From positions 1,125,746 to 1,189,745 of the forward strand of contig NZ_ARVW01000001.1 of assembly GCF_000384315.1 (NCBI RefSeq): a stretch of 64,000 nucleotides of DNA. Direction: 5' to 3'. The position numbers and the translations under genes were made by a program. A model generated the notes under the pieces. The model had not been told where the DNA came from, did not search any database, and worked only from the letters and a program-made list of their open reading frames with translations. The stretch is from Amycolatopsis nigrescens CSC17Ta-90. GTDB lineage: Bacteria; Actinomycetota; Actinomycetes; Mycobacteriales; Pseudonocardiaceae. Positions 55,717 to 64,000 of this stretch are shown here, in pieces. Every line of letters begins with the position of its first letter. Within the stretch, counting starts at the first letter, position 1.

Positions 55717-56879
55717 GGTGCGCCCAGCACGGTGAGGGCGGCGTTCAGCCCGCCCCGGTCGATCGGCACCCCGGTGAGCTCGAGGCCCATCTGCACCCCG
55801 GCCAGTGTGCCGGCCAGGGTGAGGTCGTTGAAGTGGCCGAGATGGCCGATCCGGAAGATGCGGCCGCGCAGCTTGCCGAGCCCGGCACCGAGCGACATGT
55901 CGAACCGGTCCAGGATCACCTCGCGCACCTTGTCCGCGTCATGCTCCTCCGGCAGCAGGACCGCGGTCAGCGAACCGGAGTGCTCGCGCTCGTCGGCGCA
56001 GAGCACCTCCAGCCCCCAGCCCCGGACCGCGGCGCGGGTGGCCTCGGCATGGCGGGCGTGACGGGCGAACACCTGCGGCAGCCCTTCCTCCTCCAGCATC
56101 CGCAGGGCTTCACCGAGGCCGTAGAGCAGGTTGGTCGCCGGGGTGTACGGGAAGGCGCCCTGCCTGTTCGCCGCCAGGATCGGGCCCCAGTCCCAGAACG
56201 ATCTCGGCAGCCGGGCGTTTTCGCTGGTGCGCAAGGCTTTCTCGCTCACGGCGTTGAAGCTCAGGCCGGGTGGCAGCATCAGCCCTTTCTGCGAGCCGGC
56301 GACCGTGACGTCCACGCCCCATTCGTCGTGCCGGTAGTCGATCGAGCCCAGTGACGAAATGGTGTCCACCAGCAGCAGGGCCGGATGACCCGTTTCGTCG
56401 ATCGCCGCGCGCAGTTCCGGGATCCGACTGGTGACCCCGGTGGAGGTCTCGTTGTGCACCACGCAGACGGCCTTGATCCGGTGCTCCGGATCGGCGCGGA
56501 GCCGTTCGGCGAGCACCCCGGGATCGGCGCCGTGGCGCCAGTCGCCCGGTACGAAATCAACCGACAAGCCCAGTTTTTCGGCCATTTCTCGCCACAGTGT
56601 GGCGAAATGGCCGGTTTCGAAACCGAGCACCAGTTCGCCGGGGCTCAGCGTGTTCACCAGCGCCGCCTCCCAGGCGCCGGTGCCCGAAGCGGGATAGACG
56701 ACCACCGGGCCCGCCGCGCCGAAGACCGGTTTGAGGCCTTTCAGCAGTTCCGTGGTGAGTGCCGCGAAATCGGGCCCGCGATGGTCGATGGTCGGCGCCG
56801 CCATGGCCCGCAGCACCCGGTCCGGAACGTTGGTGGGGCCGGGAATCTGCAGGAAATGCCGACCAGTGGACTGCGCCAT
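55713..56879 (-). CDS. Class V aminotransferase (alanine/serine-glyoxylate type)
   Basis: A 388-residue PLP enzyme. HFLQIPGPTNVPDRVLRAM and IDHRGPDF are typical of alanine-glyoxylate and serine-glyoxylate aminotransferases. The cofactor Lys is in VAGSQKGLMLPPGL, with VHNETSTGV and LLLVDTISSLGSID before it. It should convert glyoxylate to glycine using Ala or Ser. The ATG at 56879 is chosen over upstream codons because it gives the family start and has CGGAG upstream. It is the first gene of a two-gene operon with the FAD/Fe-S dehydrogenase, and divergent from the MatC-like carrier. Confidence 0.9.
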   Translation of the reverse strand: MAQSTGRHFLQIPGPTNVPDRVLRAMAAPTIDHRGPDFAALTTELLKGLKPVFGAAGPVVVYPASGTGAWEAALVNTLSPGELVLGFETGHFATLWREMAEKLGLSVDFVPGDWRHGADPGVLAERLRADPEHRIKAVCVVHNETSTGVTSRIPELRAAIDETGHPALLLVDTISSLGSIDYRHDEWGVDVTVAGSQKGLMLPPGLSFNAVSEKALRTSENARLPRSFWDWGPILAANRQGAFPYTPATNLLYGLGEALRMLEEEGLPQVFARHARHAEATRAAVRGWGLEVLCADEREHSGSLTAVLLPEEHDADKVREVILDRFDMSLGAGLGKLRGRIFRIGHLGHFNDLTLAGTLAGVQMGLELTGVPIDRGGLNAALTVLGAP

Positions 56880-57081
56880 CTTGACTCCGTTCGACGCTGG
56901 ACTGAAGCCTGGTATTCCACATAGCGGAAAAACAATACCGCCTAGTGGATAGAGCCTAAACCCGCCCGACCCGCTTCGCCAACCCTTTTGCAATGCTAAT
57001 CAACCCTTGACGCTGGATGTGTCGTGGACCATAATTCCTCTCTGCGAGACAAGGTTTCCGGAATGTGGAAGCGAGCCGCAG

Positions 57082-58434
57082 ATGTCAACGCAGGTCATCT
57101 CCATCATCGGTCTGGTACTGATTTTCCTACTGGCCACTCTGCGCTCGGTGAACATGGGCGCGGCGGCCTTTCTGGGCACGTTCGCCATCGGCACCTTCAT
57201 CTTCGACGAGAGCGCGGACGATCTGCTCGCCGGTTTTCCCGGTGACCTGTTCGTCGTGCTGGTCGGGGTCACCCTGCTCTTCGCCATCGCCAAGAACAAC
57301 GGCACGGTGGACTGGCTGATCCACGCCGGGGTGCGGCTGGTCCGCGGTCGGATCGCGCTGATCCCCTGGGTGATGTTCGGGGTGACCAGCTTGCTCACCA
57401 TGGTCGGCGCGGTGGTGCCCGGCGCGGTGGCGATCATGGCGCCGGTCGGGCTGAACTTCGCCGTGCGCTACCGGATCAACCCCATGCTGATGGGCCTGCT
57501 GATCATCAACGGCGCCAGCGCTGGCGGCTTCTCCCCGATCAGCATCTTCGGCAGCATCACCAACGGCGTGGTGTCGCGCAGCGGCCTCGCCGCCAACCCC
57601 GGGCTGCTGTGGGCGAGCTCGTTCGGCTTCAACCTGCTGCTCAGCGTGGTGGTGTTCTTCCTGTTCGGCGGCAAGGCGCTGCTCCGGCAGCAGGTGCGGG
57701 TGACCGAAACCGCCCGCGAGCGGACCGAGGTGACCGTCGGTGGCGGCACCTCGACCGGCACCGGCGTGACCGTGCCCGCCACCACCATCTCCGGCTCGGC
57801 CGGTGACTCGACCGGCAGTGACGAGCCGGTGACCACCCTGGACCTGCAGCGCTGGCTGACCCTGATCGGCCTGGTCTCGCTCGCCGCCGGCGCACTGTTC
57901 TTCGGGCTGGACGTCGGGCTGCTGTCGATCAGCATCGCCACCCTGATCTGCCTGATCTCGCCGCAGGCCACCAAGGCCTGTGTCGCGCAGGTGGCGTGGC
58001 CGACCGTGCTGCTGATCTGCGGGGTGGTCACCTACGTCGGGCTGATGGAACGGATCGGCACCATCGAATGGCTCGGCGACAAGGTGGCCGGCATCCCGGT
58101 GCCGCTGCTGGGCGCGCTGGTGATCTGCCTGATCGGGGCCGCGGTGTCCGCCTTCGCCTCGACCACCGGCATCCTCGGCGCGCTGATCCCGCTGGCGGTG
58201 CCGTTCCTGCAGGCCGGCCAGCTCGGCGCGGTGGGCGTGATCATCGCACTCGCGCTGTCCTCGTCGATCGTGGACTCCTCACCGTTCTCCACCAGTGGCG
58301 CGCTGGTGGTGGCGAGCACCCCGCAGGAACGCCGCGACCAGGTGTTCCGCGGGCTGATGCTGTGGGGCATGACCATGATCGTGGTGGCGCCGCTGACCAC
58401 CTGGCTGCTGTTCGTGCTGCCCGGCTGGCTGTGA
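57082..58434 (+). CDS. MatC-like dicarboxylate carrier
   Basis: A 450-residue membrane transporter with about 11-12 spans. The N-terminal half matches the MatC domain (LIFLLATLRSVNMGAAAFLG, then VVPGAVAIMAPVGLNFAVRYRINPMLMGL and INGASAGGFSPIS). A cytoplasmic Thr/Gly-rich loop (about 220-265) joins it to a second half ending with SSSIVDSSPFSTSGAL. Members carry malonate or other small dicarboxylates and belong to the ion-transporter superfamily. The setting next to glyoxylate genes suggests a C2-C4 acid substrate (inference). The TetR gene behind it converges. Confidence 0.85.
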   Translation: MSTQVISIIGLVLIFLLATLRSVNMGAAAFLGTFAIGTFIFDESADDLLAGFPGDLFVVLVGVTLLFAIAKNNGTVDWLIHAGVRLVRGRIALIPWVMFGVTSLLTMVGAVVPGAVAIMAPVGLNFAVRYRINPMLMGLLIINGASAGGFSPISIFGSITNGVVSRSGLAANPGLLWASSFGFNLLLSVVVFFLFGGKALLRQQVRVTETARERTEVTVGGGTSTGTGVTVPATTISGSAGDSTGSDEPVTTLDLQRWLTLIGLVSLAAGALFFGLDVGLLSISIATLICLISPQATKACVAQVAWPTVLLICGVVTYVGLMERIGTIEWLGDKVAGIPVPLLGALVICLIGAAVSAFASTTGILGALIPLAVPFLQAGQLGAVGVIIALALSSSIVDSSPFSTSGALVVASTPQERRDQVFRGLMLWGMTMIVVAPLTTWLLFVLPGWL

Positions 58435-58454
58435 CGCGAGCCGGGCCGGGTCCG

Positions 58455-59168
58455 CTAGCGGCCGATGAACGCGGACTCGCCACCGGTGGCCACCTCGGCC
58501 ATGATGCCGGCGATCTCGTTGAGCCCGCGCGAGCGGTCGTGCGCCCACCAGTGCGCGGTCTCGTACACCAAGGACAGGCCGATATTGGCCATCGCACGCG
58601 GGCGCGGGTCGCGCTCCGGGTCGAAACCCCACTGCTCGGCGAGGTGCCCGGCGAGGCGTTCCTTGGTGTCGGTGATGATGTTGTGCACGGCGAAGCGGGC
58701 GGACGGAGTCGCCTTGTACACCTCGAGAGAGTTGCGGATTCCCTCCCGGATGTGACCGTCCACATCGGGCGATCCATGCGTGAGCGCGTATGCGTCGGCA
58801 ATGGAGGAAGAGACCGAGCGCAGGAATCCGGACGGCGCCGGACGACTGATCACCAGCTTGGCGAGATTTCCGTAAAATTGTTCGACCATTCCGACCAGAA
58901 CGCTTTCCTTGGTCGGGTAGTAACGAAAGAAGGTTCGCTCGGAGATGCCGGCCGAGCGCGCGATGTCCGCCACGGTGGTCTGGCTGGGCCCCTTGTCCGC
59001 GAACAGTTTCATCGCTTCCAGCCAGAGCGTGGTGCGGGTGCGGTGCTTCTTGGAACTGCGCAGCCCGACGGGTGGCTGGGGCTGCCTCGGCACGTCGATC
59101 ACGGGCGGACGGCCATGGCCGGGAAGGTCCCGGAAGTACGGACCCTTGGTCTGAAGAAATGTGTCCAT
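58455..59168 (-). CDS. TetR-family transcriptional regulator
   Basis: A 237-residue regulator. A polar N-terminal arm of about 45 residues precedes the helix-turn-helix (TTVADIARSAGISERTFFRYYPTKESVL), and a helical ligand domain follows (YETAHWWAHDRSRGLNEIAGIMAEV). I chose the ATG at 59168 with AAGGAC upstream. It converges on the MatC-like carrier gene with 20 bp between stops and may control the 2-hydroxyacid/glyoxylate genes. Confidence 0.85.
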   Translation of the reverse strand: MDTFLQTKGPYFRDLPGHGRPPVIDVPRQPQPPVGLRSSKKHRTRTTLWLEAMKLFADKGPSQTTVADIARSAGISERTFFRYYPTKESVLVGMVEQFYGNLAKLVISRPAPSGFLRSVSSSIADAYALTHGSPDVDGHIREGIRNSLEVYKATPSARFAVHNIITDTKERLAGHLAEQWGFDPERDPRPRAMANIGLSLVYETAHWWAHDRSRGLNEIAGIMAEVATGGESAFIGR

Positions 59169-59567
59169 TGCATGTCCTTGGGCTTGTTCAATGACGGGTT
59201 CGGCAAATCTCGCCGATATACCGGCGCCGATCGGTATCGAGGAGCCGGCGGATCTCGTGTTCGGTGAGATGGGGAACCTCAGGTGCCCGGAGCCTATGCG
59301 AAGTGGTACGGGCGTGCAATGGTTGCGATCGAGACAGGGATCACGGTTCAGCGCGACAGGCTCGCGCCAATTCGTTAGTTTTGCGAAGAACAATTAGCGG
59401 AAGCCCAGAATGGGCCGCTTTTCCGCCGCACCGACACCCGCCAGTGGCAGCCTGACCGGCCATAATGACGTTTTCGCCGTGCAACGGTCAGGCATCGTTT
59501 CAGTTACCCGGGAGTGGCCACGCGGTGAGGAAAGCACCGATAAGGCACTTTCCGCGCACGCGCGGGC
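59169..59567. other. 399-bp intergenic region
   Basis: No supported gene. It contains the promoter region of the TetR gene (A/T-rich near 59360-59400) and the 3' side of the PAC2 gene. I saw no strong hairpin or repeated motif. Confidence 0.4.
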
Positions 59568-60482
59568 CTAGTCGCGCGGGTCGGTGCGCTCCTGCTCGGC
59601 GAGGAACCGCTCGAACTCGCCGCCGATCTCGTCCGCGGTGGGCAGCTCGCCCTCGGACTCGGCGAGCAGGCTCTCCCGCTTGCTCGCGTCCAGGAAGGTG
59701 TCGTAGCGGCGCTCGAGCGCCCGCACCACCTCGGCCACCTCGTCGGACTCCGCCACCTGCTTGCCGATCTCCAGGTCGGCCCGGCGGCCGGCTTCACGCA
59801 GCGCGTCCCCGGACAGGCTCAGCCCGGTGGCTTCGCCGACCGTCTCCAGCAGCGTCAGCGCCGCACCCGGGTAGGTCGCCTGGACCAGGTAGTTCGGCAC
59901 GTGCGCAGCGAAGCCCATCGCGTCGTGGCCGGATTCGCCGAGCCGGAACTCCAGCAGCGCGGCGATGCTGCCCGGGATCTGCATCCGGCTGAGGAAGGGC
60001 TGGTGGCCCTGCACCAGCTCCGGGCGGGTGCCGTGCGCGGTCACCCCGAGCGGACGGGTGTGCGGCACGTCCATCGGGATGCCGTGCATGCCGACGGTGA
60101 GCCGGACGCCCCAGCGCTCGACCAGCGCGCCGACCGCGGCCGTGAACCGCTCCCATTCGCGGTCCGGTTCCGGCCCGGTGAGCAGCAGGAACGGGATGCC
60201 GGCGGTGTCGTGCTGCAGCCGCACGACCAGCTCCGGCGCCTCGTACTCCTCCCAGTGGTCGGTGAGGAAGGTCATGGTCGGCCGCCGGGAGCGGTAGTCG
60301 ATCAGCCGGTCCACGTCGAACCGGGCGATGACCCGGTGCTCGTGCTCCTCCAGCAGGTGGTCGGTGAGCGTGCGGCCCGCCGCACCCGCGTCCAGGAACC
60401 CGTCGAAGTGGTGCAGCAGTACCGCACCCTCGAGGTTCGGGACGTCGGAGTCCACCTCGTAGAGCTCTTCGGGATCCAGCAC
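59568..60482 (-). CDS. PAC2-family protein (proteasome-assembly-chaperone-like)
   Basis: A 304-residue soluble protein. HHFDGFLDAGAAGRTLTDHLL, DYRSRRPTMTF, and GFAAHVPNYLVQATYPGAALTLLE are characteristic of the actinobacterial PAC2 group. The C-terminal 60 residues are charged and helical. The role in bacteria is not established; genes of this kind occur in organisms with 20S proteasomes. The GTG at 60482 begins MLDPEELYEV. Confidence 0.85.
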   Translation of the reverse strand: MLDPEELYEVDSDVPNLEGAVLLHHFDGFLDAGAAGRTLTDHLLEEHEHRVIARFDVDRLIDYRSRRPTMTFLTDHWEEYEAPELVVRLQHDTAGIPFLLLTGPEPDREWERFTAAVGALVERWGVRLTVGMHGIPMDVPHTRPLGVTAHGTRPELVQGHQPFLSRMQIPGSIAALLEFRLGESGHDAMGFAAHVPNYLVQATYPGAALTLLETVGEATGLSLSGDALREAGRRADLEIGKQVAESDEVAEVVRALERRYDTFLDASKRESLLAESEGELPTADEIGGEFERFLAEQERTDPRD

Positions 60483-60588
60483 TGGGGCTACCTCCTGGTG
60501 TCGTTCTGACCAGTGTTCTCCTTTTCAACGCGGCGCGGGGCCGAATCCATCCCGGCCGGCGGTGATCGGTGTCGTCTACGCTCGGCGG

Positions 60589-61617
60589 GTGAGCTATCTG
60601 GCGGCGGACGGCCGATACGAATCGATCCCCTACCGGCGGTGCGGTCGCAGCGGGCTGAAGCTGCCCGCGATCTCGCTGGGGTTGTGGCACAACTTCGGGG
60701 ACGACCGCCCGTTCGAGACCCAGCGCGCGATCTGCCGCCGGGCGTTCGACCTCGGCATCACGCACTTCGACCTGGCCAACAACTACGGGCCGCCCTACGG
60801 TTCCGCGGAACGGAATTTCGGCAGGCTGCTGGCCACCGATTTCCGTCCGTACCGGGACGAACTGGTCATTTCCAGCAAGGCGGGCTACGACATGTGGCCG
60901 GGGCCGTACGGGGACTGGGGTTCGCGCAAGTACCTGCTCGCGTCGCTGGACCAGTCGCTGGACCGGCTGGGCCTCGACTACGTGGACATCTTCTACTCCC
61001 ACCGTTTCGACCCGGACACGCCGCTGGAGGAGACGGTCGGCGCGCTGGACACCGCGGTGCGCTCCGGGCGCGCGCTCTACGTGGGAATCTCGTCGTATTC
61101 GTCCGGAAAGTCGGCCGAAGCGGCCCGGCTGCTGAAGGAGCTCGGCACGCCGTTGCTGATCCACCAGCCGTCCTACTCGATGTTCAACCGGTGGACCGAG
61201 CAGCAGGACCTGCTCGGCACCCTGGACGCGGCGGGCGCCGGCTGCATCGCGTTCTCGCCGCTGGCGCAGGGCCTGCTGACCGATCGCTACCTGGACGGCG
61301 TGCCCGAGGACTCCCGCGCGGCCACCGGCGGCGCCCTCAACCGGGGCATGCTCTCCGAGGAGAAACTGGCCAGGGTGCGCGCGCTGAACGAGATCGCCGG
61401 CCGGCGCGGGCAGAGCCTCGCTCAGCTCGCGCTCGCCTGGGGCCTGCGCGATCCCAGGATGACCTCGGTGCTGATCGGCGCGAGCAGCGTGCACCAGCTG
61501 GAGGACAACGTGGCCGCACTGTCCAATCTGGACTTCACCGACGCCGAGCTGGCGGAGATCGACGAGCACGCCGTGGACGTCGGCATCAACCTCTGGCAAG
61601 CCTCCAGCTCCCACTGA
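60589..61617 (+). CDS. Aldo/keto reductase (YghZ-like)
   Basis: A 342-residue NADPH-dependent reductase. The TIM-barrel motifs are: GLWHNFG, ITHFDLANNYGPPYGSAE with the catalytic Asp and Tyr, SSKAGYDMWPGPYGDWGSRK with the Lys, and YSHRFDPDTPLEET with the His. It matches the E. coli YghZ group that reduces L-glyceraldehyde 3-phosphate and methylglyoxal. The GTG at 60589 starts MSYLAADGRY, as relatives do. Tandem short repeats follow the stop. Confidence 0.9.
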   Translation: MSYLAADGRYESIPYRRCGRSGLKLPAISLGLWHNFGDDRPFETQRAICRRAFDLGITHFDLANNYGPPYGSAERNFGRLLATDFRPYRDELVISSKAGYDMWPGPYGDWGSRKYLLASLDQSLDRLGLDYVDIFYSHRFDPDTPLEETVGALDTAVRSGRALYVGISSYSSGKSAEAARLLKELGTPLLIHQPSYSMFNRWTEQQDLLGTLDAAGAGCIAFSPLAQGLLTDRYLDGVPEDSRAATGGALNRGMLSEEKLARVRALNEIAGRRGQSLAQLALAWGLRDPRMTSVLIGASSVHQLEDNVAALSNLDFTDAELAEIDEHAVDVGINLWQASSSH

Positions 61618-61633
61618 GCCCCACCGCACGTCG

Positions 61634-61686
61634 AACTCGCGGTGCGCGAACGTGGGACTCGCGGTGCGCGAGTGTGGGACTCGCCG
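61634..61686. repeat. Tandem short repeats between convergent genes
   Basis: A 22-base unit, with ACTCGCGGTGCGCGA as its most stable part, appears about two and a half times: near 61634-61650, 61650-61671 and 61672-61686. The copies differ by two bases (AACG versus GTGT). The block lies between the aldo/keto reductase and ABC permease stops. Confidence 0.6.
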
Positions 61687-61691
61687 GATAT

Positions 61692-62477
61692 TCACGCGTC
61701 TCGGCGGTTCAGGTGGGAGGTTGCGAAGCCGAGGGTGACCAGCAGGTAGGCGGCGAACGCGGCCAACACACCCGGTATCGACAGCAGCCCGTCCGGCACC
61801 GCGCCGGTGATCCGTTCGGTCAGGTGCGGCAGCAGCAGCGCCCGGACCCACTCGTTCCACGGCGAGGGCAGGATCTGCGGCAGCATCTCGGCCAGGTACA
61901 GCAGCGCCACCACCGCGGAAAGCCCGCCGGCCGTGGACCGCAGCAGGGTACCGACGCCGAGCCCGGCCAGTGCCACCACGGCCACCGAAAGGCCAGCGCC
62001 GAACAGGCCGGGGATCTCGTCGGTGAACGGCGCGGCGTATCCGGCGAACGGCCGGTCCCCCAGGATCAGCACGCTCGCGAAATAGGTCAGCGTCATCACC
62101 ACGATCCCGGCCGTGAACGCGAGAATCCCTACCACCACGGCCTTTCCGGCGAACAGCACGCGCCGCCTCGGCACCGCGGTGAGGCTGGCCGAGATCGTAC
62201 CGCTGCCGTATTCGGCGGTGATCACGAGAACGCCGAAGATCCCGAAGCACAACTGCAGGAACGGCAGCGTGGCCACCCCGACGGTGGCGTCCGGGTCCGC
62301 CGCCACGACGCTTTGCTCGCCGGGTCGCAGGCCGTCCCAGAACCTGGCCCACATCACCGCGACCGCGACCCCGAGCACCCACACCCCGGCGGTCGCGGCC
62401 AGGAAGTACCGCGAGGACTGCAAAGACCGGATCTTCAGCCATTCGGAAGGCAGCACGTCGGCGAGCGGGCCGGTCAT
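61692..62477 (-). CDS. ABC-2 type permease
   Basis: A 261-residue membrane protein with six predicted spans: about 25-42, 75-95, 110-135, 150-175, 185-205 and 235-255. FGVLVITAEYGSGTISASLTAVPRRR is typical of the ABC-2 exporters that work with short ATPases. Its ATG overlaps the ATPase stop (ATGA). The cargo is unknown; drug or lipid export is usual for such pairs. Confidence 0.87.
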   Translation of the reverse strand: MTGPLADVLPSEWLKIRSLQSSRYFLAATAGVWVLGVAVAVMWARFWDGLRPGEQSVVAADPDATVGVATLPFLQLCFGIFGVLVITAEYGSGTISASLTAVPRRRVLFAGKAVVVGILAFTAGIVVMTLTYFASVLILGDRPFAGYAAPFTDEIPGLFGAGLSVAVVALAGLGVGTLLRSTAGGLSAVVALLYLAEMLPQILPSPWNEWVRALLLPHLTERITGAVPDGLLSIPGVLAAFAAYLLVTLGFATSHLNRRDA

Positions 62478-63379
62478 CGCGCACCCGCCCGGTACTCCAC
62501 ATCCGCCGCGGTGAGCGCCAGATAGGCGTCCTCCAGCGACGCACTGCGCGGAGTCACCTCGTGCACCGGGATGCCCTGCGCCGCGGCCAGGTCCCCGATC
62601 CGCGCGACCTCCATGCCGTGCACCGACAACCCGCCGCCGGGATCGGGCACCACCTCCGCGCCCGCCGCGGTGAGCACGCCGGTCAGCTCGGCGGCCAGCG
62701 GGGACCGCACCAGCACGCCGAGCCGGAACCGCTGGGCCAGCTCGGCGACCGTGGTGTCCTCGATCAGCCGTCCCCTGCCGACGATCACCAGCCGGTCCGC
62801 GGTCAGCTGCATCTCGCTCATCAGGTGGCTGGAGATCAGCACGGTCCGCCCCTGGGCGGCCAGCGAGCGCATCAGCTCCCTGATCCAGCGCACCCCGTCC
62901 GGGTCGAGACCGTTGACCGGCTCGTCGAACATCAGCACCCCGGGGTCGCCGAGCAGCGCCACCGCGATGCCGAGCCGCTGCTTCATGCCGAGCGAGAACC
63001 CGTGCACGCGTTTGCGCGCGACCCCGGCGAGGCCGACCTGTTCCAGCACGTCGGCCACCCGGCGGCGGCCGATGCCGTTGGTCCGCGCCAGGCAGTACAG
63101 GTGCATGAACGCGCTGCGGCCGCCGTGCACCGCGCCCGGGTCCAGCAGCGCGCCCACCTCGAACATCGGCCCGGTCAGCTCGCCGTAGCGGCGGCCGTTG
63201 ACCAGCGCGGTGCCCGAGGTCGGCGCGTCCAGGCCGAGCAGCACCCGCATGGTGGTGGACTTCCCGGCGCCGTTCGGACCGAGGAAACCGGTGACACTGC
63301 CCGGTTTCACCACGAAGGACAGCCCGTCCACGGCGACCGCGCCCCGATAGCGCTTGGTCAGTTCCCGTACTTCGATCAT
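62474..63379 (-). CDS. ABC transporter ATP-binding protein
   Basis: A 301-residue ATPase. Walker A is GPNGAGKSTT, the signature is GFSLGMKQRL, Walker B is GVLMFDEPVNGLD and the switch His is in ISSHLMSEM. The C-terminal 80 residues form the regulatory part common in drug-export ATPases. It pairs with the overlapping ABC-2 permease. A sensor histidine kinase is divergent, 110 bp away, and may control the exporter. Confidence 0.92.
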   Translation of the reverse strand: MIEVRELTKRYRGAVAVDGLSFVVKPGSVTGFLGPNGAGKSTTMRVLLGLDAPTSGTALVNGRRYGELTGPMFEVGALLDPGAVHGGRSAFMHLYCLARTNGIGRRRVADVLEQVGLAGVARKRVHGFSLGMKQRLGIAVALLGDPGVLMFDEPVNGLDPDGVRWIRELMRSLAAQGRTVLISSHLMSEMQLTADRLVIVGRGRLIEDTTVAELAQRFRLGVLVRSPLAAELTGVLTAAGAEVVPDPGGGLSVHGMEVARIGDLAAAQGIPVHEVTPRSASLEDAYLALTAADVEYRAGAR

Positions 63380-63489
63380 GCCCTTGACGTTGCCCGGCGC
63401 GGACGCCGCGCACATCGGGCCACGGACCGAACCGGCGTCTCTATCTCCAGACAGAGGCGGCGGCCGAACGGGACGGATACCGTCGGGAA

Positions 63490-64000
63490 GTGCCCGATCC
63501 CGAACTGCGCCCGCTCTTCGTCCGGCGGCTGGGGCCCGGCCGCCTGCTCGCGCTCGACGCGCTGGCCGCGGTGCTCTACACGACCGTGCTGCTCACCCTG
63601 CTGCTCGCCGACGGCAAAAAGCCGTCCTGGTGGGAATGCCTGATCGTGGCCGGGATCGGGTTGCCGGTGGCGGTGCGCAGGCGCTGGCCGTTGCCGGTCT
63701 TCGCGGTGGTGTTCGGCCTGTCGCTGCTCTCGCTTTCGCTGCGGCTGGTCACCGAGTCCTTCCTCGCCGCCGGGTTCGCGCTCTACCTGGTCGCGCTCAC
63801 CGGCAGGCGGCCGCACTGGGAACCCACCCTGGCGATCGCCGTGCTCAGCGGATTCGTGGTGCTCGCCGGCGGACTCGGTACACCAAGGCCCGGCATCGAC
63901 TCGCAGTTCGGCTTCTACTTGTTCGGGGTCGCCGTGCTCGGCGGCGCCTGGACGGTCGGACGTGCCGTCCGCGAACGCCGCACGTATGCCGCGCACACCG
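63490..64000 (+). CDS. Sensor histidine kinase, N-terminal membrane part (runs off the right edge)
   Basis: The first 170 codons of a membrane protein starting at a GTG (VPDPELRPLFVRRLGPGR). Five to six hydrophobic segments follow (ALDALAAVLYTTVLLTLLL, then LPVFAVVFGLSLLSLSL, then FYLFGVAVLGGAWTVGRAVR). The sequence ends RERRTYAAHT, where NarL/DesK-type kinases usually enter the dimerisation helix. The kinase core is outside the window, so the family call rests on the membrane pattern, the exit motif and the setting beside an ABC exporter. Confidence 0.7.
   Translation, partial: MPDPELRPLFVRRLGPGRLLALDALAAVLYTTVLLTLLLADGKKPSWWECLIVAGIGLPVAVRRRWPLPVFAVVFGLSLLSLSLRLVTESFLAAGFALYLVALTGRRPHWEPTLAIAVLSGFVVLAGGLGTPRPGIDSQFGFYLFGVAVLGGAWTVGRAVRERRTYAAHT

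Noticed and set aside
59794..62544. A 916-codon frame opposite the aldo/keto reductase and across the PAC2 and permease genes
   Set aside because: It crosses three well-supported genes and shows no domain pattern, so it is a GC-bias artefact.

Overview
The window comes from a high-GC actinomycete, most likely a member of the Pseudonocardiales and plausibly Amycolatopsis. The signs are strong GC bias at third codon positions, frequent GTG and TTG starts, an Lsr2 gene, a PknG-type kinase with its GlnX-like partner, XRE regulators with TPR-like tails, a DUF222/13E12 protein, and a two-domain geosmin-synthase-like cyclase paired with encapsulin shells. Placement to genus is inference. I saw no rRNA, tRNA, CRISPR array, transposase or phage gene.

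Left part (1-15 kb). A minus-strand operon encodes a family 2B encapsulin shell, a tandem terpene cyclase and a second family 2B shell that runs off the edge. After a bestrophin-like membrane protein and a secreted proline-rich protein comes a tight six-gene minus-strand operon (14734 to 6658): trypsin-like protease, PknG-like kinase, von Willebrand A protein, GlnX-like membrane protein, sugar-type lipoprotein binding protein and a Trypco1 domain protein. Four of its five junctions are stop/start overlaps or nearly so, which suggests one sensing and effector complex.

Middle part (15-36 kb). An AraC regulator is divergent from a Baeyer-Villiger monooxygenase. A broken VOC gene, a small cell-surface pair and a DUF222 protein with a degenerate HNH core follow. 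ahcY is preceded by a convincing S-adenosylhomocysteine riboswitch whose P1 strand doubles as one arm of an intrinsic terminator. A lipid-type module (SDR fusion, TetR, fused acyl-CoA dehydrogenase) shares a recognisable operator. Then come a His-rich metal-binding protein, DNA polymerase IV, a PhzF-like isomerase, a BisC-like molybdoenzyme, and a tandem XRE pair followed by three overlapping small genes and a gene fragment.

Right part (36-64 kb). A kinase-like resistance-type protein and a small hypothetical precede a phospho-signalling cassette: DNA methylase with fused specificity region, soluble Ser/Thr kinase, and a divergent PP2C phosphatase. Next are an HD hydrolase, an SRPBCC protein, a small monooxygenase, a DUF6801-like secreted protein, a PucR regulator, a ROK regulator with MlrC-type peptidase, CsbD and Lsr2, a MocR regulator divergent from an alpha/beta hydrolase, a 2-hydroxyacid/glyoxylate module (FAD/Fe-S dehydrogenase, class V aminotransferase, MatC-like carrier, TetR), a PAC2 protein, an aldo/keto reductase, an ABC exporter, and the beginning of a sensor histidine kinase. 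A 33-bp exact dispersed repeat and several long perfect hairpins mark gene ends.
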